Of a stretch of DNA of 49,512 nt, positions 31,967-46,341 are shown piece after piece. The DNA is from Smittium mucronatum (lineage: Eukaryota > Kickxellomycota > Harpellomycetes > Harpellales > Legeriomycetaceae). The notes beneath the pieces were generated by a model, which saw nothing but the letters and a program-made list of their open reading frames with translations, ran no database searches and was not told the origin of the DNA. The stretch lies in contig LSSL01002426.1 in assembly GCA_001953115.1 (NCBI GenBank), positions 1 to 49,512 of the forward strand, written 5' to 3'. Made by a program: the position numbers and the translations under genes. Within the stretch, counting starts at the first letter, position 1, and every line of letters begins with the position of its first letter.

Positions 31967-34900
31967 CAAGATTTCACAAATAAGAATTCAAATATTTTTT
32001 TGGCTCGAACAGAGAAAATTGAAACGTGATGATTACCTACTATTAGTTAGCTTTTTAGACATCTCACCATTGATTTTCAAAAAAAGAAGTGGTTTTATAA
32101 CTTTGTGTGATCGCTACAGCCTTATAGATATACCCAATATTACCTATAATTATAATAGTCAAAAATATAATAGGTGAGGTGTAAGTGAATAATCCTTATA
32201 TGGTATTTATAATCGTAGCCCAACTTGAATCTAATGCATCATGTTTAATGAAAGGAACTATTTATTTATACTGCGTAGTCATGAATTCAAGACTCCTAAT
32301 TACCGTCTTTTGAAAGCCGTGTAAAATGTATTTGATTATGTGGTCTTTTTTATTGAATCTTTAAATTTAAGTTATGTTTAATTTTGTCATATTTAGTAGC
32401 CAATATCTACGCTACTATGATTTTTTCAACGATGGAATTATATCATCTGGACACCTATTATTAATTTCAAAATGCGACTCTTTAATTTTATTAAATTGGA
32501 GTATATGGCGCACATTGGACGCAAAGGGTTTAACATGTGTTAAAAATAAATATCCAACTCTTTCTTTAATTTCTATATTATCAATGAAAAGGTGATTATG
32601 TGTCTAATATTGGCGACTGAAATTAGAATTCTGAAATTTTGTATCAATTTTAACTGAGCACTCCACATCACTCCTAGGGAAATTGGGAATATGGGAATTT
32701 GTCATTTTCTTGAGAATATGATTCGTCTCTTTTAATCATCCTTTTGATAAATACTTATTGTTGATGGAAGTATGAAAATCCACCAATTAATTCTTTAAAC
32801 ATGTCGGACCGGGGCCTATTGTTATTTTTTTTAAAAATCCTATTTTTAATATCAGTCATTTAGTGTAAATGCACAATTTATAATTAAAGAAAAAAAACAC
32901 GGGAGCACACTATTCCTGAATATAACTTTTTTCGGCCTGGGGATTAAATTAAATTATTCATCATTCTTTTAAAAAATATAACTTTATTATTATTCATATC
33001 CTTTTTTCTGTTAAAATAGGATACTTTGATTGGAATTTAGAATTAATATAAATATTTGTTTGACTTATCTCTTTTCAGACATGTTGACGTGTTGATTTAT
33101 TTATGAACTATAAATTATTAAATAAATACATGAATTTTAATATGTTTTGAAATGATTATAAATATTTAGGCTATAGGCATTGATGATAATGAAAAATATT
33201 AGAATTTATAATTTCGCTTGAATAAGAGTGTGACAATATTTTCCCTTTTTCTTTTCAAGAAATTTAAAAAAAATATTGGGATTTTTAATAATCAACCTAT
33301 AGAAAAGCAAATAAGTACGCTCTTCAAAAAAACATGTTTCTGCTTCAATAAGGTGTAAAATCATTGTTTTTTTGGTGACATCATTTAAAAATGCACAAAA
33401 CTTCCCGCTCCACATATGTCAAAAGACTTCTAGGAGCATCTGAGTTTGAAAATATGCCAAATTGCAAATGTGCTCGGCTATTGCAATATCTTATAGGCAT
33501 GCTTCCGGAATCTAAACACCTAACACTATTATAGACATAGATGACTATAATTAAATTTTTGTGCTAATAAGTACGGTAAAAAACGCCTTTATCTCATCAA
33601 AATTTAGCTAAATATGAAAATTCATAGGATTTTACACTTTAACTATGACATAAGCTTTTTTTAATTAAAAATTATAACCACGTCATCCAAGTTAAACCCA
33701 TCAACCTTGCCCCATGCTTTTTTATATAAAAGGGAATAATACAGCTGAAAAAGTTACCGCCCAGTCTGGTAAAATACTTGTCATCATATCTCTTTTCTTA
33801 ATTATTAATTATTGTATGACTCACGTTGAATAAATTCGCCTTACATAAACTTCTCATGTATTCTGTTTTTAGTAAGAATGTAAAGAAACATTCCCGTGTG
33901 ATCATATTAAGATATTCTATTCGTGGAAAGAAAATAGTGCCAATCCATCCCATTTGGTAAATCTCTTTAAATCGATAATAAAAGCGTTGAGTCATGTGCA
34001 CACTATAAAATTGTTTTTTTTTTATCGCAGAATTTTGTTGGAAAGTCTGGAGTACTCCGCTCCTACTAGCATAAAAGTGCAAGACTAGTGACGCCAGTGT
34101 CCAAGTTAAGAGATCTGCAAACAGATTTTAGACTACTAAAAAAAAAGTCAAAAAATAATATGAAAACTGTTTTTTTCATATTACAAGTCTTAGTGGTCAA
34201 ACTAAGAAGAACATATATTACACACCGATAATATAAATATAGACCATAGTGAAATTCTTTAAAATTAGTTATAAGGCTAGATGATTCCCTATAGTAATAG
34301 AATATTTTATTTTGGTAGTGAATACATTTATAAAAAAGTAAAAATGTGATTTTTTTTTATGATTGCGATAAAAAAAACTTTATTCATTTCACCTATATTT
34401 TATAAAGTAAACATTTAATTTGTTTAGTGAGCATTAGAGGTGAATTGAAAGGTTTTAAGCATATAGAAAAATTCCTAAATATCATAAATAAGATTATTAT
34501 TATAGGAAATTAATAAGATTTCGATTAATTCTATACAGGAAATCAAGGAATTTTTTTTGAAAAATGATAAATCTAAAAAACAATATCTGAAATTAGGGAT
34601 TATGTTCTATTTTTTTTTCTATTCACAATATAGCCTTTTATTCATAGATTATACGTAAGCACATATTTTTCCTGCTGCTTTATTTTACATCCTTTAATTA
34701 TAAAAATATTATATGATTTGAAACTTTCAAATAGATTCTCACAACATTATTTTTTCATATTTAGGGTCGAAATACACCAATACAATGAAACTCAAAAAGC
34801 CTAAATTATATTGTAATTTAAAACCGATGTATTTATTCCCATTTTTGTATATTTTAATAAAAGGTGGGGTTCATAAATTCATCTGTGCAATGTGTTAGAA

Positions 34901-37900
34901 TTTTTTTATGAATAATTGCCCCAAAATTATTGAAGCTCATTTAGGATTTATTATAATCGTTTATAAATTTTCACGTGCAAATTATCTAGATTTTGGGTTT
35001 TTTGTGAGGTTCATGGAATCTATTGTATCAAAATACACTTCATTATTAGAATTTTTGTTTCAAAAAATGTTTTATAAACTAGTTCTATTAATTTCAGTTT
35101 TTTTATAAATAAAAACTTCTTGTTGTATTCAAAGGAAAAAAAACTATAAAAAAAAAAGATGTCAGCCCCTATGCACTTTTTAAAACTAGAGAAAGTCTTT
35201 TAATTTTAAATTTACCAGTGTAAAACTTAATACAATAGCCTAAAAGATATCTTTCCATAATTTTTTTTTTCGAATTGATTTATAAGTCAATTTAAATTGT
35301 GAGGATTATTCCTTTCCAAGATTGAAACAATATATATATATATATAAGAATACTATATTAGTAGAAACGAAAGTTATTAAAAATTTGGTGCAGTCATCCA
35401 AAAATACGTTTTTTTTCTACATAAGTTATTCAAATTTTGATAAATTGAGCAGAATTTCGGCTAAATGAGGTATTTCTGCGTGGGAGATATTAAATTAAAC
35501 ATCTGTAATAATTAGGAGCTTCTTGGTAAAAAAAAAGTAATATAAACCAAACCCCAAAAAACCCGCGGATTTTTTATATCAAACCTTTCAGGTGTGGAAA
35601 CTATAAAATCGTATAATACCAAATTTTTCATAACTGAAACTCAATATCGAAATAAGTTAATAGGATATCTTAATTATAAAATTACAATCATTATTGGTTT
35701 AAAAGAGAAATGACTACTATAGAAGATTTTTTTTGTATTTTTTTTGGAACTATCGCATATATTAGTTAAATAAATACAAATTTTATTTTTTGTTTGATAT
35801 TAAAAAAAAAGGAAGTATTATAAAAAAAGGAGCAGAAATCAGAATTATTAGCCATAGCGCAGCCTAGAGATATATATTAAATTTCTTATCTTAAGAATAA
35901 AGTGGATTTAAATTTTTTTGGGGATTAGAATAATAATAAATTGAGATTTTAAATTTTTTCGGGTTTTTGGATTATTAATATTAAAAAAATCTGGAATGAA
36001 ATCGAAATACTATACCCCCTATTTGAAGAAATAATATCTAATTTAAGATTAAATTTTGATAAAAAATCGGTATATAATATGTATTAAATTTAAAATTACA
36101 TTTTAAAAGTGACTCCCAAGTCACTAAAGGATAATTTTATGATTCTAAATTAATCAAAAAGTATGCAAAAGAAATTTCGGTGTTTAATCTTAAATTCGAG
36201 TTCTTAATCTTGATAGAATTTTGTCTTATTTATTAGTAAGCAATATCCATTAATAATTATTAAATTAGTGATTATTAATATGTATAAACGAAATGTCAAA
36301 AAGCGATAATTAATTTTAGTTTTTTTCAAAAAGCTTTAAAGATTTTGTTCAGAAATTTAATTTATCCTATTTTCTGTCAAGATTTAAATTTTATGGTTGA
36401 TTTATCAGTTTTTTTTAAACATTCCATAGATTATTAAAACTGTAATTTATAATTAAAATATTATAAGCTGCCATTTATTTACATTTTTTTTAATATTTCA
36501 TTAGCAGTGGTTTTTGAAGGCGTGCTACAGACTAATTTAAAATTTTGGAATTATATTACTAAGTCTTGATTAAAACCCTCGAAAAAAATTCATAAACCAC
36601 TACTAATATTTCCGTCATATAGATCTGATTAAGATTAAAAGAAACATAAAATATAAAATAAACAATTGGGATTTATATATTGAAATTATAGGTAAGATAT
36701 AATAAAATATAAATGAATTAAATACACACTCTATTTATATATTGCATATTATGAATTTTATTTTTTTGGAAATAAAAAATTTTACTTAATTATTATGAAA
36801 TTTATTTTAAAGTCGATAAAAAACTATGAAATCCAATCTAAAAAAAATTAAAAAAGTGATATTTTTTTCAAATAATTGCTATCCATCTGCTCTCTTTCAC
36901 TTTAGGAGCACAATAAACCGGTGCTATTGGCTCTAAGGAAAAAAAAACTGTTTTAATTAATAGATAAGATGATTATAATTGATATTTTTTAGCCAAATCC
37001 AGATATATAGTATTTAGATTTAGATTAAATATTTAATTAATATTTTTATTTGTATATTTCTAAAATATCTAGATCAATAGACTAATACTAAAATAAAACC
37101 ACTATAAAAGGGGGGAAATAAGATAAAAATTATTTGATTACAATATATATTTTAAAAAAAATTCAAAAATCATCGATATGTAAGCTTTTTTTATTTTTAT
37201 TAAATATTAAAGGTTATTCATAAAGTAAAATCGCTAAACTATACAACATATTATTTTAAAAAAACTAATCCAAAAATTAAAGTTAGATTTTTTTAGAAAT
37301 AAAAGATATATATTAGTAAATATGAAATTTATTGCATTAAACATTATCAGATATATTTTTCATATTTAATGAAAAAACTGGCTTATTAGTCTTAATTAAT
37401 AATTTAATATTCTATAAAAAATTTCGTTATATGTTAAATATTATCGGGAAAATATTCAAATATAATAAGCTATATCTATAATCCATATCTTTTTAGCTCT
37501 ATTGCATATACAATAAAAACTAATATAAAATATAAAAAAAACATTAATTTGATTATACGTAATGAATATTCTACTTCTATTGGAAATATGTTCAGTTATC
37601 ATTTTAAAAAAAATCATCAAAAAAATATATATATAAAAATAGTAACAAAATTTTATTTTTTTTAGTTATTTAAATTAGAAAAATATCAAATTTATATAAC
37701 TAATGATATAATAAATTTTAATATTAATAAAACACTAATTTTAAAAAAAGATAAAAATGAATAACTGAACATTATATCTTGAGTAAAATTTCTCGAGGTA
37801 TAAAGCTGTTAGAACTGCTAGAGGAGTTGGGCGAAAAAAAATTAAATTATTTTTACAACTTTTTATTAACTTGCAAATTTATTTCGCGTAAAAAAAATAG

Positions 37901-39163
37901 TTTTACAAGTTAAAATATTATAAATAAAAATTAGAAAATTTAGCATTACGCTTTTTTTTACTGTTAATTAACCAAATATTAATAATCAGATGTTATGTTA
38001 TTTTAATTTTAGCTATAAAATATAATTATAAATAAAATAAACCTTCCATTAAGTATTATTTTCTGATAATAATGTATCTTAAATTCATAAAAACCTTATA
38101 TTTTAAGAATGGTAAATTTTTTGATTAGTTCTCGAGAAAGCTTCCTTAAAAAACTAATGCTAATATTTACTCTTTATAACCATTTTTTAAACCTTGAATA
38201 GTTTTTCGGATATATTTTTATATATTAATGAACCAAAATACTTAATCTAAATAGCAAAAAATTTATGTAATTGATTATCCACCCCTACTAAATATATAAC
38301 TATTCTAAACAATTGATACGAGATATTATAAATCCAAAATATTATATTATTATATATGATAATAATATATATTAACTTTTTTATGAGTTCAGCCCATAAA
38401 ATGAGTATAAAACTATATTATAAGCAATCAAGTATTTGATTAATTTATTAATATAAAATAAAACTTTTTGCCCTTAGTCTTAGGAATTTTTTTTACTAAC
38501 TCTTATTATTAAACAGATTTTTTAATATGACTCTGGTTTTAATAAATAAAAATATGGAAAATGGAAAATGGAAATATTTATTTATAATTTCCATCAAAAA
38601 TCAGTTTATAACTGGTATTTTTTCTCTCAGATACTTGTGAACTATTTCATAAATATAGAGATAATTTGAAAATTTTATAACAAAAATTACTAAAATATTG
38701 GTTATTATCTATCGACTGTAATACATTACTTATTTAAAAAGTTTTAGGACTTACAAAAAATCATTAAAAAATAAAAAATAATTTTTTTTTATCAAATTAT
38801 GGCTAAAAAATCTAATAAATTAGCCATAGAATTAAAAAAAAAATTCTAATATGAATTTTTTTGCTAAATTACTTAAAATAAAGAAAGATCACCTTTTTTT
38901 TGAAAAATAATGTTCACTTGGGAATACAATTAAAAATAATATATATATAAGTTTTATTATTAAAATTTTGGCATAAAAAAAGAAAGATACTTTTGAAATT
39001 TTTCTACAAATAAATTAAAGAAAATACGTATTTAAATTAGATTAATTAATATTTTTCTTGAAGAAAATTTTTCTACAGCCTTATTTTTTTTTCACTCAAG
39101 AAATAGCGCTAATTACTATAAATTTAAAATGGTTAGAATTATCCATCTTAAAAGTAGTTCGCT
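31967..39163. other. Intergenic, no gene seen
   Basis: Composition drops into extreme AT richness after about 34.1 kb. A minus-strand open stretch of about 110 codons around 33798-34110 has some protein-like character but no start codon. A 66-codon ATG frame at 34908 and a 73-codon ATG frame at 32374 lack the upstream GGG/CCC motif and resemble nothing. Simple TA runs occur near 35329-35345. Confidence 0.55.
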
Positions 39164-39167
39164 TTAG

Positions 39168-39328
39168 CCTTTTTAGGTCCCAAATTTAAGTATCACTATT
39201 TTTATACCATTTTAAAAATCTTAATATCTATAAATTATCTATAGATAATATATATAAAATAGTATTAGTCTAATGGAAAAATTGAGCAATAAGTGAGCGT
39301 ATTTTTTGTATCATCGGCTCTGAAATGG
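39168..39328 (-). mobile_element. TTAA-type MITE, copy 9
   Basis: 161 bp isolated in the right-hand AT desert. The left end CCTTTTTAGGTCCCAAATTT is type B; the right end read inward is CCATTTCAGAGCCGATGATA followed by CAAAAAAT, type A. Flanks are TTAG (39164-39167) and CTAA (39329-39332). It shows the family is not confined to the central island. Confidence 0.6.
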
Positions 39329-42300
39329 CTAAAGAGTAATTTTTATCTGACTTTAAAAATAAAAAATGATATATATATTATTTATAAATAAGAATAATGC
39401 TAAAATTAATAAATATAAATAAGTAACTTAATGAGAATAAAAAATAAAATTACCTATTTTGATTTAAATTTAAATTTTAAAAATTTATAAAAAACAGCAT
39501 TATATTACCAATATAAACTTTATTAGTTTTAGGCCTATTAAAAGGATTTTTTCTGATTTTTTTTTTTTTTAATTTCAGATATAATTAGTCGTAGTAATTT
39601 AATTTTTAATTTTTTTACAGAAAATGATAAATTAAACATTATGTTTCTGCAAAAAATAAAATCGCTACCTTAATCATATGAAAAAAATATATATTATTGT
39701 TTTTTTTTTGAAGAGAAGCCAAATAATTTAAAACTTTTTGTTGTTTATAACAATTAATTAAATAGTTAATATTGTATGATTATTATAAAACTAAACTTTA
39801 ATATTCACAGTTTTTTTGGACTAAAAGTGAAATATGAATATTTTGATAAAGAGTTCTTATATTAAATTAACTTTTTTATTTCTAATTTCTAAAATACCAT
39901 AAATTTTTTTTATATTAATTGGTAATTTTATCCGAATAGGTTTTATTTTTGTAATTTAAAATTTTTATTTTTGCTAAAATTTACGCAAAGCTTTAGTACC
40001 CCGAAAATCCGACTATCTATATAAATTAACGTAAATACAGTATATTTTTATTTTAAAATTTACACAATAATTATTCTATATCATTTAAAAAAAATTTTAA
40101 AAATTTAATATACATTGTATTTATATACGATAAAAAAAAATTATTATTTCGATTAGAATTTGGGTTTTTCTTTTTATATAAATATTTTATTTTTGCACTT
40201 GTAAAAGTTCTAAAATATCAAAATTATTTTATTATTAAAATGGGTTTAAAATATTTATAGTATAATTAGAAACTATTTTTTCTATTTTTTTTTCGTATAT
40301 AAAAAAATAGTGGGAAAAAAATAAATATTATCGAAGACTTTTTTTAAATAGAAGCTAGGTATGTATAAAAATAATAAAAAAGATCCATATTTAAAAAAAA
40401 AATTATAAGTTTTTCGCAACTGTTAAAATAAATAATAGCAAGTTTAACTAATGGAAAATTCAATGAAAATATTACATAAGTAAATAAAATAAAATTAATA
40501 CATACAATTGCGCTTAATTTAAGATGTTTATATTTATGTTAAATAAATCCAAACTTGAAATAAGGTCGAGATGTGTCGTTTAAAAACAATAATACATATT
40601 AATATTTATTTATTTTTTACGATTGTGATATCTAAATTTTATTCCAAAATTTCATTTTAGATAAATAATTAACAAACCTTATAAGTTATCGGCTGATGGA
40701 GATAAGAAAATTATAGAATGTTTTTTTGCAAATTTTTATGTTTTTTAACTAACTGTAATTATTGTAGAAGAAATTAGTTCGAAAGAAAATAAAAAAATTA
40801 ATTATTTTATTTATTTATGAAAATATTATAAATCTACTTGTTTTTTTAAATAAATTCTAGTCCCTAAAAAATCAATTTAATTGATAGAAAAAAATAAAAA
40901 AAAATTATCTCATTTCAATAAAAATAAATCTCAATTTAAAAATCCATAAAATTAGAACCAATAATTTTATTCAAAAATTAAGTAACCCGGTGTAGAGTAT
41001 ATAATAAGAATATAATTTTTTTTTTTTGTTTAATTTTGATCATAAACTTTTTTCTATTTTTAAATTAATTAAATTCATTTTTACTTATATTTATGAATAA
41101 AGAGGAATAAATAATATTGTTATTTTTTAAACTATAGATGTTAGAATAATTTAGATATAATAAATAGAATGATTGTATCAGATTTCTAATTTTTTGTATT
41201 AAATAAACACAGCTTTTTAAAATCTAAATTATCAACAAAAATGAAAATTAGCTAACTTTTTTTTTTTGTGATTATAGATTTATTTATTTGAAATCACCGT
41301 GATTTTTTTTAAAAATTTTTAGTTACAATTAATGATATTTTTTAGTTCAAATTTTTAAATCTACGAATACTATGGTTTTTGTAAAAAAAACAATTTATTA
41401 TTAAATTTTCATCTATATCAACCTATCAAATGAAGTATAATTTTAAATTTAAGAAAAATGTTAAACCGCCGATAATATAACCAATTGATTTTAAGCTAAA
41501 ATTTCTAACTATTGTATATTTTTCTTTTTTTGGGATAAAATTATTTTATCTATTATCAAAATATTTTCTTATTCTAAAATTTAACCATAAATTTAAAATA
41601 AATAATTGAAAAATACATAAAATGATGAATTTTTGTCTTATTTTCTACTTTACATGTGTCGTATGGATTAAAAATTAAGCTTCAGGCAATTTATTCTATG
41701 AAAAATCATATTTTATTATTTTTATCTATGTTTTAATATGAACTTCGGTTAAATAAAATTTAACAATAGCCTCTAACAGCCCCTTAATATATTTTTTCCT
41801 GAACTCATAAACATTTAATTCATTTTTTTTATTTTTCTTGTAATTTATATTGAAAAAAATATGCTTTTTTAGTAAATTTTTATCGTATTTATTTTTTTTA
41901 CTGTTCTATTAAATCGATACATAAATGAATTTTATTAAAACTTTAAAATACCATATTTTGCAAAATAAACACAAAAATTATTTTTTATTTTTTATCTCTT
42001 TTATAAAATCAAAACATTTTTTGCAGATAATTTCGATAATTTCTGGACATTGATAATTTATTAATATTTTTGAAAGAGCAAAAAAATAACTTCAGATTTG
42101 TTAAAAAAATTGTTAAAATATTATTTTAACTAATTGAAATCATAAACAAACAATTTTTTTCAATTAAAATGATTTATGTTTATATAGTTAACTTTTTAGA
42201 AAAATACAAACTGTCTGACTTTTATTTTATTTAAATTTTGCATATTTAGTTGTTATTTCTATAAATAATTTAAAATATATTCCATCCACAAAACTTTTAA

Positions 42301-42550
42301 AAATATTAAAATGCTAAGCGTAACTATTTAATTAGCAGTTATACAATAAAAATTTTTATTTATTATTATTAAATTTTTATTAATGATTGATTTGTATTAA
42401 ATATAAGAATTTTCATCATTTTGGATATTTTAAAACATATTTTATGGGGAATTTTTGCTATATTTATTTATAATTTTCAAAAAAAAAAAAAAAAAGAAGT
42501 TATTTATTATTTATTATTAAGAGCCTTTAATAAAAAAATATATGTATAAT

Positions 42551-42571
42551 GTTACTGTTACTGTTACTGTT
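42551..42571. repeat. (GTTACT)3 tandem repeat
   Basis: Three perfect hexamer units plus a partial GTT, in AT-rich spacer. No evident function. Confidence 0.9.
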
Positions 42572-45500
42572 GATCTTATTTTTTTTTTAAAGAGCTTCAG
42601 TTATTAAGAAACTTTTAATCTTTTATATCAATTTGTTTTCCATACTTCGAATATTTATGCTATTAGTATGAAAAAAAATGATAAAATCAATAAAATCTTT
42701 TGATTTATAACCATATACAACTTGATCAGATATTTCTACATAATTAAGTCTACGTATTTTATAAAAATTTTGCATAAAATTGAAAAATAAATATTTTCTA
42801 ATAATTTTACTATATAAAAAGATTCAATAGAATATTTTTTATTAAAAATCCAAATAAAAGATTTCAGCTACTCTTAAGTAATAACATCAGAGAAAAGGGT
42901 AAAAAAAAATTCGGGGGTTATTATTCTCAATAATAAAAAAACTCCATTTCTCTCTCGAAAAAATTTTATTCGCGTATTTTAAGAATTGATTTTTCATCAA
43001 GATAATTTTTAAGCTTTTTATTTATGAAAATGCGATTATAATCGATTAATCCACTCGTTTGATTTACAAAACTTGAAACATTCGAAAATTTGATACTAAA
43101 GCTAATACCCCCCTTCCAATTTTAAATAAAAATTACGCAAGCTAATAAATTTAGGATTATTTAGTACCTCTTAAAATTAATCTAATAATAACGCTTTATG
43201 TACCAAAAATTCTATTTATATTTTTAATACTAATATTTTATTGTACGGCTATATAATAAGAATATCAAAGTAGAATTTATATGGATCATTTAGCCAGACT
43301 TCTTATTTAAAAAGATCTGAAAATATTTTAGTATTAATAAAAAAATTCATTCGTTAAATATTAACTAAAGAAGCATTATAATACTAAATTTCTGATTATG
43401 AACCAATTTTGAAAAAAAATAAGGTTTTTTGTTCAACTATAACCTTTTTAGCTTTTAAATTTTATGGGTTTTATATATTAGATATACATAGAAAGAGTAT
43501 CAGTTATTTTTATAGGCTAAGAAAGATTAATAAAATCAAAAAATGAAAATTTATTATCGATACTTCATATGAACACAAAAAAATTTCTTAGCTCTTCCTT
43601 TCAATATTAAATTTAAATTATTAGACCATAAGCTTACCATAGATTTACATAATATTTTTTTCTTAAAAACACTTTAAATTTTTAAAAATTATTCCATTAA
43701 TATCAAATAATTTAAAGCAGATATTCCCTTTTGATTTTTAATTCCTATTATTTAAATAATTCTTAGAAAATAATATTGAAGCTCAGTCACTTTAAAAGTT
43801 GATTACTTCGATGAAGCCCAAATTCCATCTATTTTATTTGGCACTATATTTACTTTTTATTTGAAGAAATTCTCGAGAAAAACTCTAAATAAACATTTCA
43901 TTTTTTCATAATTTATTCAAGTGATAAAATAGTGTAAATTTTTAATCTGATTTAAAAATTTTATGCTCTATTTTATTTATGTTGATGTAGCAAGATCTTC
44001 CAGAAAAAAATATCAATTTCAACCGAAATTCTTCTTTATAGATATCGAATTTGGACTCTTTTAAAATTTATTCATTCTAATGAAAATTCTTTAAAAAATA
44101 CATAAAATCATTATTATTTTGCAATATTTATCTTAAAGCCTTTAATAATTTTTTTTTCACAACCCCATATTCTTCATGGATATTTTTATACGACCCGTTA
44201 TTTAAATCGAACTGTTCTATGTTTATATCCATTTTAATTGTATATGAATGGATTTAAATATTCTCATTAAAAATTTAGAAACACTTGAATTTGATTTTAT
44301 TGCATATTTATTCTGTATTTTACCTAACTTTTTTTTAAATAATTTTTGTAGTTGATTTATTAAATAATTTTAATTTTATTTGAAATGAGTTTGGGATTAG
44401 GTTTTAATCCTCAAATATTTAAAAAATTGGTGTATTAATCGCATCATCGATGCGATTTGGGTATTTTTAAATTTCATCGAATTTAGGATTAATTACTTTT
44501 TTTCAATTTTCAAAATATAAGTATCGCATTTATAATTTTATAATTTTAAGAATTTAAGCAATTTCGCGCTGTTTCAAAATAAATAAATATCTATGTATAT
44601 GATATCGAAATTATTATTTTTAATAAATTTATATTCAAACTAAGTCTTTATTTCTGCTAAAGTTTATTCAAGTATATTTTAAAATTTTGAATAGGCAATT
44701 AATTACCTTTTATGATCACGAGAGATTTTATTAGGCGATTAAATAAATTAAAAGAAGAGATTTTCGGTGAAAACAAGAGATTGGGTGTTTTTGAAAGATG
44801 ATTGCGTTTCTAAATTCATTTCATAAAAAGTGAAGAGATCTCCAAAAAACCTAAGATTGAACTTAATTATGGAATTTAATGACTCACTTCGAATGGAGAG
44901 GTGGGTTGAAAACTGTTATTGATAGGGTAAATACCGTATATTCGTTAAGAAAAAAGTATCTTTTTGTCCTTTATTTTTGATTTAAAGGGGGGTGGAGTGA
45001 AGATGTAGCAAGTATATCCCAATAAAAATCAAAAAAAACTTATATTATAATCTGAATAATGAGTTTAGTTATGGAAGGATTTGTGAAAGCTGAGCCATTG
45101 ATGAAATAGGGTAGCAGGAAAGGGGGATTTGATAAAAGATATTTAAAAACTGGTATTGAGAATTATAAACCAAAATAACTGGTTTGAAATAGGGTGAAAG
45201 TTGTTTATGAACTGAGTAATTCTTATTTTATTTTAAATTTTAATTTCTTATATTAAAAAATAAATACAATCAATAAGCAGATAAAGAAGAAATTTTATGT
45301 GTAAATTAATAATATGAGCTTTCTATGTTTGAATATTTAACCCTTAAGTTACTCGATATAATATAAAAATTATACCCAAGGAGGATAATTAGCAAGAGAA
45401 AAATGATGGAGATTTTACGCTATTAATAATTTCAATTAATTAACATATTTTAACTTCTTTATATTCAAATAATATAAAAAAAATGTATTTTTAAGTTTAA

Positions 45501-45779
45501 TAGCCTTTTCAATTACAAAAAAAATCAATAAGGTGCAGAAATTTTTTTTAAATGTGAGATATGACAAAATATTATAGCAAAAGTATTAATAAATTTTCTA
45601 CAGAATTTATTTTTTTGCCGTTGATTATATCTTTTTGACAGTTTATGCCAAAATAAAAAAAAATCATCTAAAAAAAATCATCCAGAATTTATTTTAAAGA
45701 AAACAGCGTTTAGAGATATTTTATTTCTATTTATTATTGTTAAAGCGGATTTACTTTCATCAAACATACTGAATCCTAC

Positions 45780-45791
45780 GGGGGGGGGGGG
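45780..45791. repeat. Poly(G) run, 12 G
   Basis: Second long G homopolymer of the window, preceded by CCTAC. It could be genuine or a homopolymer sequencing error. Confidence 0.85.
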
Positions 45792-46136
45792 TATTAAATA
45801 ATCATGAAATAATTGCATTTTTTTTATAATATTGAGTAATTTTTGCAAATAAATGATTAAGAACAGATTAAAATCTCTTCTCTAGGCGCTTTATTTTTTA
45901 TATAACACGGAATAAAGAAAATAGATTTTTAGGTTGTGGAAAAAAGAAAAAAAAATAATGAAATGACGCGACTTTGGAATTTGTGCAAAAAAGATGTTGT
46001 GAAAATTTTTGGAGAGGTTGAATCACATAATAGAATCAAGATGATAAAATTTAGTGAATAAAAAAAAATAAGCCTCAAAAAATGGGATTTCAATTTGTTT
46101 GTTATTTGTGATGTTTAAATTAATTTTTTTTATTAG

Positions 46137-46139
46137 CCC
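46137..46139 (+). promoter_or_regulatory. CCC motif before ATG
   Basis: CCC lies 10 nt before the ATG at 46150 (AGCCCTGAAATTATT), the same arrangement as for the two larger host genes. It favours this ATG over the in-frame ATG at 46111. Confidence 0.3.
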
Positions 46140-46149
46140 TGAAATTATT

Positions 46150-46341
46150 ATGAGTAAAAATTTTTTTAACAGTAAAAAATTAGGCGCAATTGATAAAAAC
46201 CCCTTTAAATCAGTACCATTAATAGATATAACATACCTTATTTCTACCGAACGAGAAAAAGTCGTATTTTTTTATGTTTATTTTATGCAAAATTTGGTGC
46301 TTTTCTTGATTTTTACAGTTTTTTTTCTAATTCGTTACTAA
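46150..46341 (+). CDS. Candidate small tail-anchored protein (63 residues)
   Basis: ATG to TAA. It begins MSKNFFNSKKLGAIDKNPFK, with a polar, basic first half, a short charged step (STEREK), and a C-terminal hydrophobic segment of about 20 residues (about 43-61) ending IRY. That plan fits a tail-anchored membrane protein, such as a small ER or translocon component, but I recognise no family. In its favour are the CCC motif 10 nt upstream and base composition well above the surrounding desert. Against it are its short length and the number of frames examined. An in-frame ATG at 46111 would add 13 mostly hydrophobic residues. Confidence 0.35.
   Translation: MSKNFFNSKKLGAIDKNPFKSVPLIDITYLISTEREKVVFFYVYFMQNLVLFLIFTVFFLIRY

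Larger units (their letters stand above)
39333..46149. other. AT-rich desert
   Basis: Nearly 7 kb of A/T-dominated sequence, with short simple repeats: three GTTACT units at 42551-42571 and a G12 run at 45780-45791. I see no gene or further element. Confidence 0.65.

Noticed and set aside
31830..32177. 115-codon plus-strand frame
   Set aside because: Starts at GTG and overlaps the right arm of the inverted-repeat element; no family resemblance.
33798..34110. About 110-codon minus-strand open stretch with protein-like composition
   Set aside because: No ATG near its beginning (TTG only), no recognisable family, no GGG/CCC motif. Could be an exon or relic, but I cannot support it.
34908..35108. 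66-codon ATG frame
   Set aside because: A genuine ATG, but no upstream signal, and the length is within what chance allows over six frames of 49 kb.
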